64,000 nt of DNA from a virus. The position numbers and the translations under genes were made by a program. The stretch covers positions 1-64,000 of IMG/VR virus record IMGVR_UViG_3300009182_000047; one strand, 5' to 3'. Positions 35,952 to 45,091 of the stretch are shown one piece after another. The notes beneath the pieces were generated by a model, which was not told the DNA's origin, ran no database searches, and saw only the letters and a program-made list of their open reading frames with translations. The stretch's first letter is position 1, and every line of letters starts with the position of its first letter.

Positions 35952-38272
35952 TTTCCTGCAGAACCAGTTTTTACAGGGTTGCCGCTGCCATCAGAGACAA
36001 TGCCACCTGAGCCTGAACTTACAACATTTCCTTTTAATTGTCCCAAGAAACATTCATAATAGCCTTGCTTCTTAGCATGAATATCTGGAGTACAGAATCC
36101 TACTGCTTTATAACCTTCTTCAAAATAATCAGGTCCAGGATTTGTATTCAATGTTTTTAATCTAGGATGTGTTAAGAAATAGATAACAACAATCTGTCCA
36201 GCTAGAGCCGGATCATTGACTAGTTCTGGGTTATCAACCAATGCCGTTGGGCTACTTACTAGACCTTTTTCATATAACAACTTGCTAAACTTAGTGTAGT
36301 TAGCGCGGCCGGTTAGACCAATATATCCGCGACCGATATACTTTAAGCCGTCGCCTGGCTGTGTATTGCCAAGTCCTTTACCCTTAGCTGTATTGTATCC
36401 ATATAGGAATTCAGGTAAGCTATTGCCAGGGTTACCTGCATATTTCTGAGCTAATTCTTTGTCACCTTTAAACACACTAGGGAATACTTGTAGCAATCTA
36501 TCTGCTTGGTAGTTAAAGTTTTCTACAACCAACTTCCATAAACTTTCTCCTCCGGCAACACCCAACATTGTAGCAATTTGATAAGGATTAGTTATTCCTA
36601 ATTTTGCACAAGCATCTTTGATTGCTTTAATACCTGCTTGACATTGAGGTAAGTTAATCTCTTTTGACCTAGTCGGATCGCAAGTACCTGGTTGTATTTC
36701 AGGTTGGTTAGCAGGTTCTTGAGTTCCGCTTGCCGGATTTGGAGGAACACCCTGAGCACTTCTATCAGCTAATGTTACATCAGTTGCAGCAGAACTAAAT
36801 TTTGTAGGATTAACGTTTTCATGTTGTGGCCAAGGTTCGTGTGTTGGAACACGTTGCATAATTGTTTTAATAGTTCCGGTATTGTAAAACTTGCCATCGC
36901 TCCATCCATACGGAACTTGTTTATCAGGTAAACTATTGATTGTTAAATGTGCAGGGGTAGAGGCTGCAGAAGCAGTTGCAGGAGCTGCTGCACTAGGACC
37001 GTTTAGATGAATATTTGAACCCGATACTAATATATTACCGTTAGCTCCTAGATTCATTACGCCGCCAGTGCCTATGTTAATATTGCTGTTACTTGCCAAA
37101 TTAATAGTAGCGGCCGCGGATAGTTTTATATCACTAGCCACATCAAGATCAAAGCTGCCACCTGTAGTCAATTTAATTGAATCTCCTACAGTTTCGTCTT
37201 TCGTTCCTCTAATTGCAACCTTTTGGTCAGCATCTACAATAAGATATTGATAACCTCCAACGTTAGTTTCCATATTCTTGCCAGCACGCATATGAATATT
37301 CCTACCAGCTTCAATATTAACATCACGATCTGCTCTAAAGTTAAAATCTGCCTCAGTATGAATGCTAACGCTATCGGCTGCATAGATATCAATCTTGCCG
37401 GCACTAGTCATTTCAATCCACGACGTACCTTTGCTATTACCTATATAGATTAAGTCATGACTATTATGTAAAAGAATTTGATGACCTGTTCTAGTTCTTA
37501 ATCTAACCAACTCATTCTGTCCGTTTACATCGCCGTCATCCATTACAAAACTACTGCCGCCCAGTCTACTAACTGGTGCTCTAGAATTTTCTTCATAACC
37601 TAACTTACCACGTTTTGCACCTGGACTGTCGTCAAGAGGGCCAGGTGTGCTAATACCAAATACTCCGCTAGGTACTTCTCGACGAGCACTACTAGACGTA
37701 ACACCTCGAACAGTATCTAACAATAATCCCTGTTGTACTAATCTATCAGCAAAAGGATGTACAGGTTTAGCAAATCTCTCAACATTAGGGTTATCTAACT
37801 TTTTAGATCCTTTGTGAAACTCTGCAACTGGCAAATAATCTGTACCATATTTTCTTCGTTGTTCTTCTGTGACAGCAACTTGTTTGCTAGCAGCAATACC
37901 GGGTACCATATGATTCTGAAATACATCATGTACACATCCCATGAAGAATCCCTGATTAGGATCTCCATCAATAAAGATAACCATTACTGTTGTACCAATG
38001 TCTGGGGGAATAGCCCAAAAACCATAACTCTTTTGTACATCGTTAAAGTCGCTACTATTAGTGCCTTCGTGTCTAATAGAAGTATTTCCAGCAAAGGGAC
38101 TTAGATATCGAACAACATAAGTTTCACCCTGCGATTGTGTAGAACTCGGCATCCCTTTTATCAATGCAACTTCTATACTGCCCATGTAGGTAGGGTCAAG
38201 GTGGTTTGTTACTTCCGCTAGAAACGGTCCAGGTGAAGGTAACTTAGCCGTTTGTCTTTTTTCAAAACCCAT
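35948..38272 (-). CDS. 5: Baseplate central spike gp5 with GH19-like lytic domain
   Basis: 774 residues. The N-terminal 130 residues are a gp5-type OB domain (GPFLAEVTNHLDPTYMGSIE, then YGFWAIPPDIGTTVMVIFID). The middle (about 270-430) is a repetitive beta region (short strands such as VSIHTEADFNFRADRDVNI) forming the trimeric needle. The C-terminal 200 residues look like a GH19 chitinase/lysozyme-like muralytic domain (MLGVAGGESLWK near 577, then YIGRGYIGLTGRANYTKF). T4 gp5 carries its lysozyme between OB and needle; here it is moved to the C-terminus and belongs to another family. It would cut peptidoglycan when the tail contracts. Catalytic Glu is likely in AGGES. Confidence 0.88.
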   Translation of the reverse strand: MGFEKRQTAKLPSPGPFLAEVTNHLDPTYMGSIEVALIKGMPSSTQSQGETYVVRYLSPFAGNTSIRHEGTNSSDFNDVQKSYGFWAIPPDIGTTVMVIFIDGDPNQGFFMGCVHDVFQNHMVPGIAASKQVAVTEEQRRKYGTDYLPVAEFHKGSKKLDNPNVERFAKPVHPFADRLVQQGLLLDTVRGVTSSSARREVPSGVFGISTPGPLDDSPGAKRGKLGYEENSRAPVSRLGGSSFVMDDGDVNGQNELVRLRTRTGHQILLHNSHDLIYIGNSKGTSWIEMTSAGKIDIYAADSVSIHTEADFNFRADRDVNIEAGRNIHMRAGKNMETNVGGYQYLIVDADQKVAIRGTKDETVGDSIKLTTGGSFDLDVASDIKLSAAATINLASNSNINIGTGGVMNLGANGNILVSGSNIHLNGPSAAAPATASAASTPAHLTINSLPDKQVPYGWSDGKFYNTGTIKTIMQRVPTHEPWPQHENVNPTKFSSAATDVTLADRSAQGVPPNPASGTQEPANQPEIQPGTCDPTRSKEINLPQCQAGIKAIKDACAKLGITNPYQIATMLGVAGGESLWKLVVENFNYQADRLLQVFPSVFKGDKELAQKYAGNPGNSLPEFLYGYNTAKGKGLGNTQPGDGLKYIGRGYIGLTGRANYTKFSKLLYEKGLVSSPTALVDNPELVNDPALAGQIVVIYFLTHPRLKTLNTNPGPDYFEEGYKAVGFCTPDIHAKKQGYYECFLGQLKGNVVSSGSGGIVSDGSGNPVKTGSAGK

Positions 38273-38275
38273 ATT

Positions 38276-41200
38276 TTATCCTAAATTAAATTTTCCATTA
38301 ACTAATTTGTCTAAGGGACTATTACCCAAAGAATTACTGCCAAATTTAGCAGTTACAGATCCTATTACGTTTTGATCTATCACCGGTAGTTTACCAGTTA
38401 ATTGTGCTATTTGAGCGTTAGCAGTTCCTAATTTATCTTTTATAGAATTTACATCAATCGAATTAAACTGCCCTGGTATGTTTGAGAAAGGATTTATCTG
38501 CGATGTTGGAATATTATTCAATGCCGCAGTTAATGATTCTGTAGGAATTAAATTAGAAGACAATTCTTTAACGCTACTAACTCCATACAAGTTAGCAAGG
38601 CCTGTGACACCTCTCTTGGCCGCTACTTCTTTAACATAGGCATTATCGACTATAGGAGCAGGTGCTGTTGTATAAGGTGTTGTTGGAGGTAAGTTTTTAA
38701 TTTTGCTAGGTGGCAAGTAATCAACAACTACTCCTGCTGCTGCCGCTTGATTTAAATTAACACCTTCTGGTAGATTAGATCCAAAGCTGCCAATTTGATC
38801 AAGAGATTTACTTTGGAAGACATTACCTAAGCCTGATAGCTTAGACGGGTCGAGCCCTACTTGAGCAGCAATGGCTTTAGGATCAGCAGGAGTACCTGCA
38901 AAAGAAGATATTTTACTACCAATATCTTTAATTAAGTTTCCTGCTCCGGCACCTATACCGTTAACAATGCCAACGGCTGATGTTCCTAGTTCTTTTCCTG
39001 CACCTATAACACTGCTAACTGTATCTGATGCAAGTTTTGAGGGATCAATATTGGCACCAAATTTAATTCCTAATGCTGTGGGATCACTAACTGCTTTATC
39101 TAATTTAAGAGTAGCTCCTTCTCCTATACCAGAACCTTTATTTGACTTATTAAGTGCTGTCGCAATCGAGCCACCTAATATAGTAGCTGCTATCGCACCA
39201 ACTGCACTCTTTGCAGGAATAGTTTTAGATAATACCCCTGTTGCCGCAGCAATAAGAGCAACTGATCCAAGACCAGTTTGATTAATATTGCCTAATCCGG
39301 AAGAACTTAATCTAATGTTAGAGGCAATATCAGAGGGCAATGCTTGGCCTATTACAGAAGAACCTGATAGTAATTCGCCAGTCTTAGAAACTCGGCCGGG
39401 ATTTTGCATTAGTAATGCACCGACTGTGCCGCCTAGGCCGCCGCTTGCTGCCGTAAAATTACTCAACTGCCCAGGTAGGCCAGGGCTAGGCAATCCTCGA
39501 TCAAGCTGTTCCATTGCAGTGCTTGAATCTAAACGTTGGCTAGGATTAAATGCTCGAGTAGTATCAGGTACTACTCTGTTCAAATTGTTTGGTAAAGTTA
39601 TTATTACATCTGCAGGATCGCTTGGCTGAATATTTAAATCTAATATCTGTCCAGGTTTTCTTATAATTTCTAAACGTTGTTTAAAGACTCCGTCTTTAAA
39701 CATGTTAGTAGCTTTGATAATTTGATACACTCCGCTGAAGGGGATTAATTTAGGATCAAATTGCATTATTCCTGTTTCAGGATCTATATCAACTGGGTTT
39801 CTAAAATTAATTCTAATTAATACTTCACCCTGTAAGTGGTCAACTTCACCTTCTTTGGTGTTGCCTCGGCCATCGGGTGTTGTATTAAAATTTCCGGTGC
39901 CGCCTGTTGCTATATAAAACGGATCTCCAAGAATTTCCATTTCACCAGTAATCATGCTGGCTTTAGAATTAGTAATTGCCTCGTGCATTTTTTTAGCAAG
40001 AGTTCCGTAAGGATCATTTAACGGTTGACCTGCTTGGCCGCCCTGTGACTGAACCGGAGTTGGTTCTACTTTACTGGGAGGTGTGGGAACTTGTTGCTGT
40101 TTTTGAGTATCAGTGGGCGTTCCACTTGATTGTTTAGTTACAACATTATCACTTGGGCCGGCACCAGTTTTAGATGACGGAGTATCTTTATTACCAAACG
40201 ATGCAGGAACTGCTTCAAAGAATAATGTATTAAAATTTAATTTAAAATTTATTATATCAACATTTTTGCCAGTGTATATATAGTTGTATTCTCTATTACA
40301 AAGTTTAGTTAATTTCTTATCGTCAATTTGTTCTTGACCATAAGTCGGAATCCTGGTGTAATGTAGCTTATACTCGGTGACTACATAGGTAAAATTCTGA
40401 AATGGTTTTTTACTTGTTTCATCAATTGCATCTAGATTAGTTACCTCAATCCTAATCATAAAGTACTTAACCATTCCAAACTCGTCGATGTTTTTCTTTA
40501 CATCTTTTAAAATATTTCTAACATATTCACTATCTCTGATCACAGAAGTAATAGCTTCATGAATATTCATACCTTCTGCAAATTGTACTACTGTTTTACC
40601 GGGGGTGTATTTTATTGCTTCGGGTTCTTTGGCTTGTTTTTCAGCACTAGGTTGAGTACTACCTTCTTTTTTATACGCAGTTGCTTTCTCAGTAGTTCCT
40701 GGGTCAGCCATTTTGTATAAGGCGTTGTCTTTTAAAATTTCTAATAATTTTGATTCGCCAATTTTATTTTCAGGAGTATCTTTCCATCCTTCTTTTTCAT
40801 CTCGGCTAGGAAACTTAATAGCATATATATTGTGTTTATTACCTAAAGAAACTTCTTTGCCGTCTTTATCTGACTTAGAAACTTGTTCGTTGACATTTTT
40901 AATCATGTCGTTAAGGATTTCTTTAACTGTAGTTCCCGACATCTTAATGGGTTTCTTAACGACATTAGGTTCTCCGAAAGCACGCTCATTAAACGGAACC
41001 GCACTACACTTATATCTAGTTCCCTTTTCAGTAATATCAACTTCGAGATTAGTCAAACCAATAGGAAAATATCGTTCTGTCTTTTCAATTTTTTCTGGAT
41101 CACCAAACTCTGATAAGTCATCATCCGGGTATCCCCAGAATTCCATTTTTAAAACAAAGCTGGCTTGTAGATAAGAAGGATATCCAGCCGCAACTGAAGC

Positions 41201-41818
41201 AAAATGCAATGCTTCTATAAATCCATTAACACTGTAAGGTTCGATGACATCAAATTTAATCTGAGTAGGCAGCGTAGCACCACCATTTTCGCTAAAAGCC
41301 ATCAATGTTTCTATTTCAACGTTTTCAATAAACATATCAAAGCGGCCGGGGCTTTCAGAATTAAATCCGTTTAATAATTCACTACCGTAATTTTTTAACG
41401 GAACACTCTTTTGTTCATCAGTTAAATCAATACGGCGAGGGTCTCTAGCAGCATAATCAGACCTTGATTTTTGTGTTATTTCATCTGGAGTTGCTAAAGT
41501 AGCAGCATCACTACGCATAATTGCATCACCTTTGCCTCCAGATTTTAAAATAACCAAATCTAATTCACTTGTTCTATAGGCTTTAGGATCTTTTAAATAA
41601 TTCTTTTTTAATCCAGCAAGAGTAAAACTATAAGTTACTGACCTATAAGAATTTAACGCATTGGATTGACCGGAGGCAGCAACTTTAATCTTGCCATCCA
41701 TATCAGCAGCAGAATCACCGTTGGGATTCTTTTTAGGATCGTCTGTTTTTCTTTCTAACTCGTCGGAGTACCAGTTGTCATCATACCCGCCTTGATCGCC
41801 CATTGCTGTAACAGCCAT
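38276..41818 (-). CDS. Large baseplate/hub protein, gp27-position candidate
   Basis: 1180 residues next to gp5 and gp53. The first 550 residues look like a folded core (FIEALHFASVAAGYP, LKMEFWGYPDDDLSEFGDP, GLTNLEVDITEKGTRYKCSA, then a segment ending TYVVTEYKLHYTRI). Residues 560-640 are Pro/Gln/Ser-rich. The following GEMEILGDPFYIATGG and ILIRINFRNPVD-type strands look like a second beta domain. The last 450 are Ala/Gly/Ser-rich with hydrophobic stretches (VGAIAATILGGSIATALN). The place and gp5 neighbourhood suggest the gp27-like hub that holds the spike, but I see no decisive motif. Confidence 0.6.
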   Translation of the reverse strand: MAVTAMGDQGGYDDNWYSDELERKTDDPKKNPNGDSAADMDGKIKVAASGQSNALNSYRSVTYSFTLAGLKKNYLKDPKAYRTSELDLVILKSGGKGDAIMRSDAATLATPDEITQKSRSDYAARDPRRIDLTDEQKSVPLKNYGSELLNGFNSESPGRFDMFIENVEIETLMAFSENGGATLPTQIKFDVIEPYSVNGFIEALHFASVAAGYPSYLQASFVLKMEFWGYPDDDLSEFGDPEKIEKTERYFPIGLTNLEVDITEKGTRYKCSAVPFNERAFGEPNVVKKPIKMSGTTVKEILNDMIKNVNEQVSKSDKDGKEVSLGNKHNIYAIKFPSRDEKEGWKDTPENKIGESKLLEILKDNALYKMADPGTTEKATAYKKEGSTQPSAEKQAKEPEAIKYTPGKTVVQFAEGMNIHEAITSVIRDSEYVRNILKDVKKNIDEFGMVKYFMIRIEVTNLDAIDETSKKPFQNFTYVVTEYKLHYTRIPTYGQEQIDDKKLTKLCNREYNYIYTGKNVDIINFKLNFNTLFFEAVPASFGNKDTPSSKTGAGPSDNVVTKQSSGTPTDTQKQQQVPTPPSKVEPTPVQSQGGQAGQPLNDPYGTLAKKMHEAITNSKASMITGEMEILGDPFYIATGGTGNFNTTPDGRGNTKEGEVDHLQGEVLIRINFRNPVDIDPETGIMQFDPKLIPFSGVYQIIKATNMFKDGVFKQRLEIIRKPGQILDLNIQPSDPADVIITLPNNLNRVVPDTTRAFNPSQRLDSSTAMEQLDRGLPSPGLPGQLSNFTAASGGLGGTVGALLMQNPGRVSKTGELLSGSSVIGQALPSDIASNIRLSSSGLGNINQTGLGSVALIAAATGVLSKTIPAKSAVGAIAATILGGSIATALNKSNKGSGIGEGATLKLDKAVSDPTALGIKFGANIDPSKLASDTVSSVIGAGKELGTSAVGIVNGIGAGAGNLIKDIGSKISSFAGTPADPKAIAAQVGLDPSKLSGLGNVFQSKSLDQIGSFGSNLPEGVNLNQAAAAGVVVDYLPPSKIKNLPPTTPYTTAPAPIVDNAYVKEVAAKRGVTGLANLYGVSSVKELSSNLIPTESLTAALNNIPTSQINPFSNIPGQFNSIDVNSIKDKLGTANAQIAQLTGKLPVIDQNVIGSVTAKFGSNSLGNSPLDKLVNGKFNLG

Positions 41819-41819
41819 A

Positions 41820-42122
41820 TTACACTACTCCTAGCACTCGTTGCAATGTTGTTTCTTTAGGTAGGTAAATTTTAACACCTGCTACCAGATCAAATACAGG
41901 ATCTTTAATTACAGATCTGTTTCTAACTGCAAACACCCACCATAACTTATGGTCTTTATATAAATCATAAGCTAACAAATCAGGACGATGTTCGTAAGTA
42001 GCAGTCACTTGAAATAAAATGTCGTCACGTTCTTTAGGAATATCTCTAAAATTAATAACATCAAGATAGTTGTTTACAATCGAAGTGTTATAATACGGAC
42101 TTGTTTTTGTATATATTGTCAT
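41820..42122 (-). CDS. 53: Baseplate wedge protein gp53
   Basis: 100 residues with the gp53 signature: ATYEHRPDLLAYDLYKDHKL, WWVFAVRNRS, IKDPVFDLVAGVKIYLP. The end resembles a LysM-like strand pattern. gp53 clamps the wedge core formed by gp6, gp7 and gp25. T4 gp53 is longer (196), so this is a reduced form like those in cyanophages. Its start overlaps the stop of the upstream gene by 1 base. Confidence 0.88.
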   Translation of the reverse strand: MTIYTKTSPYYNTSIVNNYLDVINFRDIPKERDDILFQVTATYEHRPDLLAYDLYKDHKLWWVFAVRNRSVIKDPVFDLVAGVKIYLPKETTLQRVLGVV

Positions 42123-43012
42123 TATAGATATCCTCGATTTCTAAACGAGCCTTCATTATATTCTGATACTGAAAATTGTTGCATTTCGTTTCTGCTGTAC
42201 ATAGGTATGCAGGTTAAATTAAACGTAGACATTGCAGGAACAGCAGTAGTTTCATATAATGGAGTTTGATCAGATCCTCCAAGGGCTGCTCCTGGATTAA
42301 TTGTAAAATAATCAACAGTATTAGGTAATTCAACTCTAAAACTAGATATAGCAACTGGTATATTATGAAACATCATATCCCCGTGAGCATATAATCTACA
42401 AACAGGAGGAGGGGCACCTGCGTCGGGGTCGGTACCAAATCGCATCCTTGTAAGAGATTTTAATAAATGCATTGTACAGATATACATATCTGCATCGTCT
42501 GCATTTTCTACAGAGAATTGACCAGCAATTGATATTGATCCAATACTACTTTTTTGATAAAAGTTAATTGCAAAGTTAGAATGCAGAGGTTGTTGTCCAG
42601 AATAATCTGCTTTGGCTTCATAACTAATAGTAGGAGTATAAGGAAATATAATTCCTCCAGCATTAAAAATTGCGTTATTTGGACCAGCTAGCATCGGAGT
42701 AATATATTTTGGAGGAACTAGGATTCTTGCTCGTAAATCTTTACTTTTATCGCCGGGGCCCATGCCTTTAAAATTAACTCGGGCGCGAGGTGGAACTTTT
42801 AATTTAGCACCAGCTGGTACACCAGGTACTGTTCTCTCGCCCAATGGATTATCAATTCGTCGAGGATCTGTTGCTGCAAATGCAGCAGAACTTTGGCCGG
42901 CTCCGGCATTACTAACAATATTTCCAGGGTTAGCATATTTGGCAGCAGTAGCTATTTCAGATGCAGGAATATTAGCTATAACATTTCCTTGTTCATCATA
43001 TTGGATGGGCAT
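42122..43012 (-). CDS. Baseplate/tail-tube junction structural protein candidate
   Basis: 296 residues, first gene of the leftward block, with GAGGA before the ATG. After a disordered Ala-rich start (to about residue 85) comes a beta-rich domain: GGIIFPYTPTISYEAKADYS, SIGSISIAGQFSVENADDAD and ICTMHLLKSLTRMRFG. Relatives, as I recall them, are virion proteins in aquatic T4-like phages, and the fold pattern is tail-tube-like, so a gp48/gp54-type role (starting the tube on the baseplate) is possible. Not proven by motif. A GTTAAATATAC element lies about 25 bases upstream and may be a weak late box. Confidence 0.6.
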   Translation of the reverse strand: MPIQYDEQGNVIANIPASEIATAAKYANPGNIVSNAGAGQSSAAFAATDPRRIDNPLGERTVPGVPAGAKLKVPPRARVNFKGMGPGDKSKDLRARILVPPKYITPMLAGPNNAIFNAGGIIFPYTPTISYEAKADYSGQQPLHSNFAINFYQKSSIGSISIAGQFSVENADDADMYICTMHLLKSLTRMRFGTDPDAGAPPPVCRLYAHGDMMFHNIPVAISSFRVELPNTVDYFTINPGAALGGSDQTPLYETTAVPAMSTFNLTCIPMYSRNEMQQFSVSEYNEGSFRNRGYL

Positions 43013-43067
43013 TCTATAATTCCTCGTATAGTATATTTAACCAATAAATAAAACGCTCTTATAATGG

Positions 43068-43097
43068 TTGACATTGCCATTCCTACAATGCTATAAT
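43068..43097 (+). promoter_or_regulatory. Sigma70-type promoter for the gp55 operon
   Basis: TTGACA at 43068-43073 and TATAAT at 43092-43097, spacer 18, 24 bases upstream of the ATG at 43122. Drives the late sigma factor and recombination genes in early infection. A forward ATAAATA at 43044-43050 lies just upstream and could add late transcription. Confidence 0.75.
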
Positions 43098-43121
43098 GTC
43101 TTAACAAGGATAATAATAACA

Positions 43122-44033
43122 ATGACCGTAAGTTTAATTCCCACAGGAAGAAAAGTAAAATACCTAAACAATAGAGATTTATTAGCAGAAATTCATAGGA
43201 GCAAGTGTTCTTTTTCAAGTTTTCTAAAACCAGAATACAGCCAACATGACATAATTCTAACCAATTTGGATAAAATTAACATTAGAACTATTGCAGATGC
43301 CAAAAGAGCACAGGCCAAAAGGATAGGCATTGCAGCATTTGCAGCCGCAAGGGCAACAGGTGATAAAAAAGTTAGATTAATTGAGTGTACACCTGATTAC
43401 ACTACAGTTGCTAAAACAGATATTGTCATTCGAATTATGACATTCGATCATATTCCGCTAGCACCGGGTCGTAAAAAGACTGTCAAAAGTACAGCAGACG
43501 GGCACGATAAAGTAAACTTTCCTCCATTCCAGCATTGGAAATTTGATGATGCTGGAGAATTAACGTGCGTAGGTAAGAGTCATTGGAAAGGTCCTTTAGA
43601 CACGGGACATTTTTCTAAAGATCACGGTCGACTCACTGAAAATTTAGGTAAGATGTATATCAAACTAAGCGAACGATATGCACAACGTAGCAACTGGCGT
43701 GGTTATACCTATGTGGAGGAAATGCGGGGGCAAGCAATTTTACAGTTATCACAAATTGGTCTACAGTTTGATGAATCTAAATCTGAAAATCCTTTTGCCT
43801 ATTACACAGCCGCAGTGACCAATAGCTTTACTCGTGTACTGAATATTGAAAAGAAAAATCAAAATATTCGTGATGACATGCTTGAAACACACGGACTAAC
43901 TCCAAGTCTTACAAGACAAAACCAACAAGAGTATGCAGAGGAGAATGCTCGCCAAGCTGAATTGTATAAAAACTTCCGTATGCCTAAGAGTGAGGAAGAT
44001 GCAATTGATGATTCTGAAGAAACTAATCTTTGA
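43122..44033 (+). CDS. 55: Late-transcription sigma factor gp55 with large insertion
   Basis: 303 residues from the ATG at 43122, which has AAGGA 9 bases upstream. A longer frame from a TTG at 43068 is false, since that TTG is the promoter's -35 box. Residues 14-24 (YLNNRDLLAEI) and 168-250 (LTENLGKMYIKLSERYAQRS, then NWRGYTYVEEMRGQAI and NPFAYYTAAVTNSFTRVLNI) match T4 gp55, which directs RNA polymerase to late promoters. T4 gp55 has 185 residues. Here about 140 residues (about 28-166) of unknown type are inserted between the two conserved parts. The acidic C-terminus (EEDAIDDSEE) may contact the sliding clamp or core. Placed before gp47 and gp46 as in T4. Confidence 0.85.
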   Translation: MTVSLIPTGRKVKYLNNRDLLAEIHRSKCSFSSFLKPEYSQHDIILTNLDKINIRTIADAKRAQAKRIGIAAFAAARATGDKKVRLIECTPDYTTVAKTDIVIRIMTFDHIPLAPGRKKTVKSTADGHDKVNFPPFQHWKFDDAGELTCVGKSHWKGPLDTGHFSKDHGRLTENLGKMYIKLSERYAQRSNWRGYTYVEEMRGQAILQLSQIGLQFDESKSENPFAYYTAAVTNSFTRVLNIEKKNQNIRDDMLETHGLTPSLTRQNQQEYAEENARQAELYKNFRMPKSEEDAIDDSEETNL

Positions 44034-44077
44034 CTTTGCTCAATCTAGAATGTAAACTGTTAGTAGGAGAATAACTT

Positions 44078-45091
44078 ATGAACCTTTTTAAGAAGGTAGC
44101 AGTCTTTACAGATCTGCACGTCGGCCTTAAATCAAATTCAACGACCCATTTAAGAGACTGTGAAGAATTTGTAGATTGGTTTATCGAACAAGCAAAAGAA
44201 AATAACTGCGAGACTTGCATTTTTATGGGTGATTGGAGTCACAATAGGAATAGTCTCAATCTTGTCACTCTCAATACATCACTGACTTTATTAGAAAAGT
44301 TAGGTCAAGGGTTTGAAAAGTTCTATTGGTTTCCAGGTAATCACGATTTGTTCTATAAAGACAAGCGTGATATCCATAGCAGTGCGTTCGGACGTCATGT
44401 CCCCGGTGTGACTGTTGTCGAGGGTGTAACAACTATTGACGGAGTCACGCTTGTTCCGTGGCTAGTAGGAGATGAGTGGAAATCGATGAAGACACTTGAC
44501 AGCAAATATGTGTTTGGGCATTTTGAATTGCCCTTATTCTACATGAACGCCATGGTACAAATGCCCGACCACGGTGAGCTTAAAGCTGCTGACTTTGGAA
44601 AACCAGAGTACGTATTCAGCGGACACTTTCATAAACGACAAAGCAAAGGCAACGTACATTACATTGGTAATGCATTTCCACATAACTTTGCCGATACATG
44701 GGATGATGATCGCGGCATGATGACACTCGAGTGGGGTGGTAAGCCAGAATATATCAATTGGGATAATGCTCCTAAGTACAGAACTATTAAACTTAGCGAA
44801 TTAATTGATAAAAAAGATGAAATTATGAAGTCAAAGATGCACTTTAAAGTGAATCTAGACATTGATATTAGCTATGAAGAAGCAAACTTTATTAAAGAAA
44901 CGTTTGTTGCTGACTATGACATCCGTGAAATTAGTCTCATTCAGGATAAAACTAACCTGGACGGAACTATTGATGATAACCCAGATGCTACATTTGAAAG
45001 TGTTGATCAGATTGTATCCGAACAATTGATCAACATTGAATCTGAACAGTTTGATAAAAACGTGCTACTTACCATCTATAATAATCTATGA
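44078..45091 (+). CDS. 47: Recombination endonuclease subunit gp47 (SbcD/Mre11-like)
   Basis: 337 residues (T4 gp47 has 339) with the calcineurin-like phosphoesterase motifs: VFTDLHVGLK (residues 7-16), FMGDWSHNRNS near 49-59, FPGNHDLFYKD near 87-97 and FSGHFHKRQSKG near 187. These bind two Mn2+ and give the exonuclease activity that, with gp46, resects ends for recombination-dependent replication. AGGAG precedes the ATG. Its stop overlaps the gp46 start by ATGA, implying coupled, equal synthesis. Confidence 0.95.
   Translation: MNLFKKVAVFTDLHVGLKSNSTTHLRDCEEFVDWFIEQAKENNCETCIFMGDWSHNRNSLNLVTLNTSLTLLEKLGQGFEKFYWFPGNHDLFYKDKRDIHSSAFGRHVPGVTVVEGVTTIDGVTLVPWLVGDEWKSMKTLDSKYVFGHFELPLFYMNAMVQMPDHGELKAADFGKPEYVFSGHFHKRQSKGNVHYIGNAFPHNFADTWDDDRGMMTLEWGGKPEYINWDNAPKYRTIKLSELIDKKDEIMKSKMHFKVNLDIDISYEEANFIKETFVADYDIREISLIQDKTNLDGTIDDNPDATFESVDQIVSEQLINIESEQFDKNVLLTIYNNL

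Noticed and set aside
38871-39629. Plus-strand ORFs within the large hub gene
   Set aside because: They lie antisense to a continuous 1180-residue frame, lack ribosome-binding sites and show no domain.
43068-43121. Extended N-terminus of gp55 from a TTG start
   Set aside because: The TTG is the -35 box of a good promoter and the TATAAT lies inside the extension; the ATG at 43122 has a proper ribosome-binding site.
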